Shown here: in pieces, positions 60,715-64,000 of the stretch | Layout: every line of letters begins with the position of its first letter | Position numbering within the stretch: the stretch's first letter is position 1 | DNA from: CAVQCX01 sp963711095 | GTDB lineage: Bacteria > Pseudomonadota > Gammaproteobacteria > Chromatiales > Chromatiaceae | DNA length: 64,000 bases | Assembly: GCA_963711095.1 (NCBI GenBank) | Contig: CAVQCX010000007.1 | Location: 1 to 64,000, forward strand | Reading direction: 5' to 3' | Notes under the pieces: model-generated | The model's input: the letters and a program-made list of their open reading frames with translations, nothing else | Told to the model about the DNA's origin: nothing | Databases searched by the model: none | Program-made: the position numbers and the translations under genes

Positions 60715-61161
60715 ATGACCACCATCGCCCAGCTGAATCAGCAGAACCACCGGATCACCGAGCTCACCAATGTGCTGTCCAACCTGCTCGGCAACCGGTC
60801 GCTGTGTGACTCGAACATTACCTGCGACCTCTTCTTTCGCTACGTGGACGAGGTCAAGGGCCATCTAGAGATCATGGACAGCGATGTCTACGCCAGGCTT
60901 CTAACCCACAAGGATCGCCGGGTAAACAATATGGTGGATCGCTTCATGGGCGGGTCCAAGGAGATCAAGCGGATCTTTGCCCAGTATCTGGGCAAGTGGT
61001 GCAAGCTCAAGCGCAAGGAGCTGGTGATCAGGGAGTACGACGATTTTCTCGCCGAGACTCGGGAGATGTTCGAGATGGTCCTGGACCGCATCCAGGACGA
61101 GACCGAGCAGCTCTACCCGGTGGTCCGTGAGCTCGGCGGCGCAGAGCAGCGGGTAGCCTGA
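60715..61161 (+). CDS. Hemerythrin-like four-helix protein with incomplete metal ligands
   Basis: 148 residues, all helical. FFRYVDEVKGHLEIMDSDVY, LLTHKD, DFLAETREMFEMVLDRIQDE and EQLYPVV follow the HHE/hemerythrin helix pattern. Only two of the usual five histidines (GHLE and THKD) are clear; the helix C histidines are replaced by residues such as K, W and C (KWCKLKRKE). It may therefore bind metal differently or not at all. The family assignment is by pattern only. Confidence 0.55.
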   Translation: MTTIAQLNQQNHRITELTNVLSNLLGNRSLCDSNITCDLFFRYVDEVKGHLEIMDSDVYARLLTHKDRRVNNMVDRFMGGSKEIKRIFAQYLGKWCKLKRKELVIREYDDFLAETREMFEMVLDRIQDETEQLYPVVRELGGAEQRVA

Positions 61162-61375
61162 GCCCGCTTGGCCTGGCTCTGGGGCGAGCCGGGGCGGTTT
61201 GTCGCTGGTCGCCGGATCTCCCACGCGACGATCGTGCTCTGTCGAGCGCCCGGCGCAGGCGAGACCATCTCGCGGGGTGGCGCGGCGTGCGTCGATCCTG
61301 AAGTCCGGTCCGCGGGACCCGGCTCGACCCGGGTCCGCAGCTCCAGTGCGGCATGGCGCCCCGTCGGGGCCGGGC

Positions 61376-62023
61376 TCAGAGCCCGACCTTCTGCTTGACC
61401 GCGTTGACCACGTCGTCGCTGGAGATGGTGGCGACGCTCATCAATAGCCCCTCGTCGTCGTAGTAGCCGACCAGCGGGGCGGTCTTCTCGTTGTAGGTGT
61501 CCAGGCGCTTGCCGATGGCCTCTTCGGTCTCATCGTCGCGCTGGATCACCGGGCTGCCGCACTTGTCGCACACACCCTCGACCTTGGGCGGATTGCTCTT
61601 GACATTGTAGATCGCCTGGCAGGCCGAGTTGGAGCAGGTGCGCCGGGTGGTCAGGCGGTCCAGGATCACCTCGCGGGGCACATCGATGCTCACTGCGGCA
61701 TCCAGCTCGATGCCGAGCCTGGCCAGCAGGCTCTTGAGCGCCTCGGCCTGCGGGATGGTGCGCGGGAAGCCATCGAGCAGAAAGCCGTTGGCGCAGTCCG
61801 GCTCTTGCAGGCGCTGCTCCATGATGCCCATGATCAGGGCGTCGGGCACCAGGTCGCCAGCCTTCATGAAGGCCTCGGCCTGTTTGCCCAGATCGGTGCC
61901 GGCCTGTACGGCGCCGCGCAGGATGTCGCCGGTCGAGATCTGCACCGAGCCGTCGAGCTTGGTCAGCAGCTTGGCCACGGTGCCCTTGCCCGCGCCTGGA
62001 GCGCCCAGAAGAATCAGTCGCAT
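61376..62023 (-). CDS. adk: Adenylate kinase
   Basis: Interconverts ATP, ADP and AMP. P-loop LLGAPGAGKGTVAKLL, STGDILRGAV, GFLLDGFPRTIPQA. The LID domain carries four cysteines (RTCSNSACQ and VCDKCG), a zinc-type LID rather than the E. coli hydrogen-bonded type. 215 residues. The preceding 61162-61375 stretch contains no gene. Confidence 0.96.
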   Translation of the reverse strand: MRLILLGAPGAGKGTVAKLLTKLDGSVQISTGDILRGAVQAGTDLGKQAEAFMKAGDLVPDALIMGIMEQRLQEPDCANGFLLDGFPRTIPQAEALKSLLARLGIELDAAVSIDVPREVILDRLTTRRTCSNSACQAIYNVKSNPPKVEGVCDKCGSPVIQRDDETEEAIGKRLDTYNEKTAPLVGYYDDEGLLMSVATISSDDVVNAVKQKVGL

Positions 62024-62187
62024 GGATTTTCCCCTCCGATTTTTCTCGATGAATGGTAAGGATACAGAATGGGCTGCCGCACCCTGCGGCCCCGGCGCAG
62101 GGGTCAAGGGCGCGCTGCGTGGGCGCGCATTTTCGTGTCTGGGGCCCGAAAAATCAAACGATCAGGACGCAGGCGCCGATCTTACTG

Positions 62188-62907
62188 CTACCAGCGCTCG
62201 CCGAAGGGACGCAGATCCAGCTCGAAGGTCCAGGCCGAGGGTGGCTGGTGGGCGATGAAATAGGCCGATTCGGCGATGTCGTCGGGCCGGGCGAAGAATT
62301 CCGGGGGCTTGTCCGGCAGCATGCTGCGCGAGGCGGGCATGTCCACCACCGCGTCGATCACCAGATAGGCCACATGTATACCCTCGGGGCCCAGCTGGCG
62401 GGCGATCGACTGGGCCAGGCTGCGCTGAGCGGCCTTGGCCGAGCAAAAGCCGAGGAACCCGGCAGCGCCCTTCCAGGATGCGGTCGCGCCGATGATCAGG
62501 ATGCTGCCCGCGCCGCGCCGGCGCAGGTCCGCGACCGCCTCGCGCACCGCCAGCAGGCAGCCATAGGCGTCGACCCGCCAGGCGCCTTCGAAGGCTTCTG
62601 GGCTGGTATGCTCGAGATCGGCGAAATCCCGCGTCGAGGCGTTGTAGATCAGCACCGCAATCTGGCCCAGCTCGGCCCGGATGCGCGCGAAGGCGTGGGC
62701 AAGGTCCTGCGCCTGGGTGCAGTCGCAGGGGTAGTCGCGGGCCCCGTCGACCTGCTCAGCGAGGGCACGCAGGCGGTCCGGGTCGCGCCCGAGCAGGGCG
62801 GCGCGATAGCCGCCCCTGGCGAAGCGTCGCGCGAAGGCAGCGCCGTTGCCGGCCCCGGCGCCGACGATCACGCAGACGGGGGTATCGGCTCCGGGTTGCC
62901 TGGGCAT
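62188..62907 (-). CDS. Atypical short-chain dehydrogenase/reductase lacking the catalytic Tyr
   Basis: 239 residues, Rossmann fold with VCVIVGAGAGNGAAFARRFA, VLIYNAS and IIGATASWKGAAGF. At the YxxxK position the sequence is FCSAK, so the catalytic tyrosine is replaced by Phe. The C-terminal SAWTFELDLRPFGERW matches the classical-SDR-like subgroup 10 that lacks standard active-site residues. Activity is therefore uncertain. Starts 24 bp after the rhodanese gene. Confidence 0.85.
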   Translation of the reverse strand: MPRQPGADTPVCVIVGAGAGNGAAFARRFARGGYRAALLGRDPDRLRALAEQVDGARDYPCDCTQAQDLAHAFARIRAELGQIAVLIYNASTRDFADLEHTSPEAFEGAWRVDAYGCLLAVREAVADLRRRGAGSILIIGATASWKGAAGFLGFCSAKAAQRSLAQSIARQLGPEGIHVAYLVIDAVVDMPASRSMLPDKPPEFFARPDDIAESAYFIAHQPPSAWTFELDLRPFGERW

Positions 62908-62930
62908 ATCGGCTCCGGCGGGCCCAGCGG

Positions 62931-63311
62931 TCACTCGTCGCTGCCTTCGACCGTCGGCAGGGCCTGACGCCACCAGGCGAGCATGCCGCCCTGCAGCTGC
63001 ACCGCCTGCTGAAACCCCCGGGATCTCAGCAGGCGCACCGCCGGGATGCTGCGGTGCGCGCTCAGGCAGATGGCGACGACCGGACGGTCGGTGGCTAGGC
63101 CCAGGCTCGAGAGTCCGGCTCTGAGCTCGTTGATCGGCAGGTTGATGGCCCCTGCGATGTGCCCCCGGCGCCACTCGGCGCGGCTGCGCACGTCCAGTAC
63201 CTGGGGCGGACGCTCGCCGCTCAGACGCTGCCGCAGCGCATGCGCGGGCACCTCGGGCACCCGCCCGAAGGGCCGCCACCAGAACAGACCCAGTCGCTCG
63301 GGCGTTGCCAC
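62931..63311 (-). CDS. Rhodanese-domain sulfurtransferase
   Basis: 126-residue single rhodanese domain: PQVLDVRSRAEWRRGHIAGA, NLPINEL and the active-site loop AICLSAHRSIPAVRLLRSRG with catalytic Cys. It transfers sulfane sulfur to thiophilic acceptors; substrate unknown. It follows the NYN-domain gene by one base and precedes the SDR, so the three are one operon. Confidence 0.9.
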   Translation of the reverse strand: MATPERLGLFWWRPFGRVPEVPAHALRQRLSGERPPQVLDVRSRAEWRRGHIAGAINLPINELRAGLSSLGLATDRPVVAICLSAHRSIPAVRLLRSRGFQQAVQLQGGMLAWWRQALPTVEGSDE

Positions 63312-63312
63312 G

Positions 63313-64000
63313 TCAATCCTCGTGCACGAAGCTCTTGATGATGTAGCCGCCCGACTTGTCGTCCTTCTCCAGCTCCACGAGATTGCGCGTCCGGGCTTCT
63401 TCGAGCAGCTGGCCGAAGGTCTTGAAGCCGTGGTAGGTCTCGTTGAAGCCGGGTTTGCGGCGCTTGAGGGTCTGCTTGATCATCGAGCCCCAGACCTTGT
63501 CCTCTTCTCCGCGCTCCTCAAAGAGATCCTTGATGGTCTCCATGACAAGGTCGAGTGCCTCCTGGCGTTTGTCGTCCTCGGCCTGGGCGGGCGTCTTCTT
63601 GGCGGCGGCTTTCTTGGTGGCCAGCTTCTTGCGCGCCTTGCGGGCCTTCTCGCTCTCGCGCACCAGATCGTCGTAGAAGATGAATTCGTCGCAGTTGGCG
63701 ATCAGCAGGTCAGAGGTGGATTGCTTGACACCGACACCGATCACCAGCTTGTTGTTCTCACGCAGCTTGCTGACCAGGGGTGAGAAGTCCGAGTCGCCGC
63801 TCACCACTACGAAGCCGTCCACGTGCGCCTTGGTGTAGCAGAGGTCGAGGGCATCCACGACCATGCGGATGTCGGCCGAGTTCTTGCCGCTCTGACGGAC
63901 GTGGGGGATCTCGATGAGCTCGAAGGCCGCTTCATGCATGGCGCCCTTGAATTCTTTGTAGCGCTCCCAGTCGCAATAGGCCTTCTTGACGACGATGTTG
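63313..64000 (-). CDS. NYN-domain protein with C-terminal OST-HTH/LOTUS-like domain (5' end outside window)
   Basis: The visible 228 residues show NYN/LabA-type PIN-like nuclease motifs (GKNSADIRMVVDALDLCY, FVVVSGDSDFSPLVSKLREN), a Lys/Ala-rich linker (KKLATKKAAAKKTPAQ) and a C-terminal winged-helix OST-HTH/LOTUS-like region (GSMIKQTLKRRKPGFNETYH, GFKTFGQLLEEARTRNLVEL). The family is expected to act on RNA. The frame stays open to the window edge, so the start lies beyond 64000. Confidence 0.88.
   Translation of the reverse strand, partial: NIVVKKAYCDWERYKEFKGAMHEAAFELIEIPHVRQSGKNSADIRMVVDALDLCYTKAHVDGFVVVSGDSDFSPLVSKLRENNKLVIGVGVKQSTSDLLIANCDEFIFYDDLVRESEKARKARKKLATKKAAAKKTPAQAEDDKRQEALDLVMETIKDLFEERGEEDKVWGSMIKQTLKRRKPGFNETYHGFKTFGQLLEEARTRNLVELEKDDKSGGYIIKSFVHED

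Overview
The window is GC-rich and comes from a gammaproteobacterium, most likely a purple-sulfur-type member of the Chromatiales. Evidence for this is the gammaproteobacterial gene run carAB-greA-yhbY-rlmE-ftsH-folP-glmM, a glycine/tyrosine/tryptophan-rich sulfur globule protein (36039-36422), and numerous GGGGTCAG-type RAYT/REP repeats. The genus cannot be fixed from the sequence alone. No rRNA, tRNA or CRISPR array was seen.

Region 1 (1-15.9 kb) is an accessory island. It has a full-length group II intron with its maturase, an ORF-less intron of the same family, a truncated third copy and a fragment of another type. Four attC-like integron recombination sites (about 2513, 10020, 10570 and 15623) carry small cassette genes: an SRPBCC protein, a DUF4258/YgiT pair, an unknown 89-residue protein and a BrnT-type toxin-antitoxin pair. 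No integron integrase is present, so this looks like a CALIN. Between the cassettes lie decayed RAYT transposases, REP/MITE-like inverted repeats, a ParDE-like module, a truncated RelE-type module, two DUF1566 (Lcl) exported proteins flanking a scrap of reverse transcriptase (a probable degenerate diversity-generating retroelement), and a secreted hydrolase joined to a PD-(D/E)XK-like domain.

Region 2 (15.9-39.3 kb) is mostly housekeeping: thioredoxin-fold proteins, pyrimidine/arginine precursor synthesis (carAB), transcription and RNA maintenance (greA, yhbY, rlmE), FtsH, folate and cell-wall precursors (folP, glmM), PEP synthase regulation, ispA-xseB, parE, a GDT1-type transporter, a YadG/YadH ABC exporter, the sulfur globule protein and hrpB. 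A tandem array of ten REP-like units separates yhbY from rlmE.

Region 3 (39.6-48.1 kb) is the most striking block. It is a diffusible-signal-factor (DSF) system with an RpfF-type synthase, an RpfC-type hybrid sensor kinase and an RpfG-type HD-GYP regulator. Interleaved with these are an acyl carrier protein, a FabF/NodE-like ketosynthase, a cyclopropane-fatty-acid-synthase-like methyltransferase and an extra receiver-HPt protein. The layout suggests a signal-making and signal-sensing unit with its own acyl-chain tailoring enzymes.

Region 4 (48.2-64 kb) has a HAD phosphatase, a P-loop ATPase paired with metA, an exported Gly/Pro/Tyr-rich protein ending in an alpha-crystallin domain, a cNMP-binding GGDEF protein, an Lpp-like lipoprotein between two L,D-transpeptidases, a sulfotransferase and a glycosyltransferase, sixA, dgt, a PAS-like and a hemerythrin-like protein, adk, an atypical SDR, a rhodanese and a NYN-domain protein that runs off the end. 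Several otherwise intact genes carry single-base frameshifts, some in short G/C runs, which may be sequencing errors.
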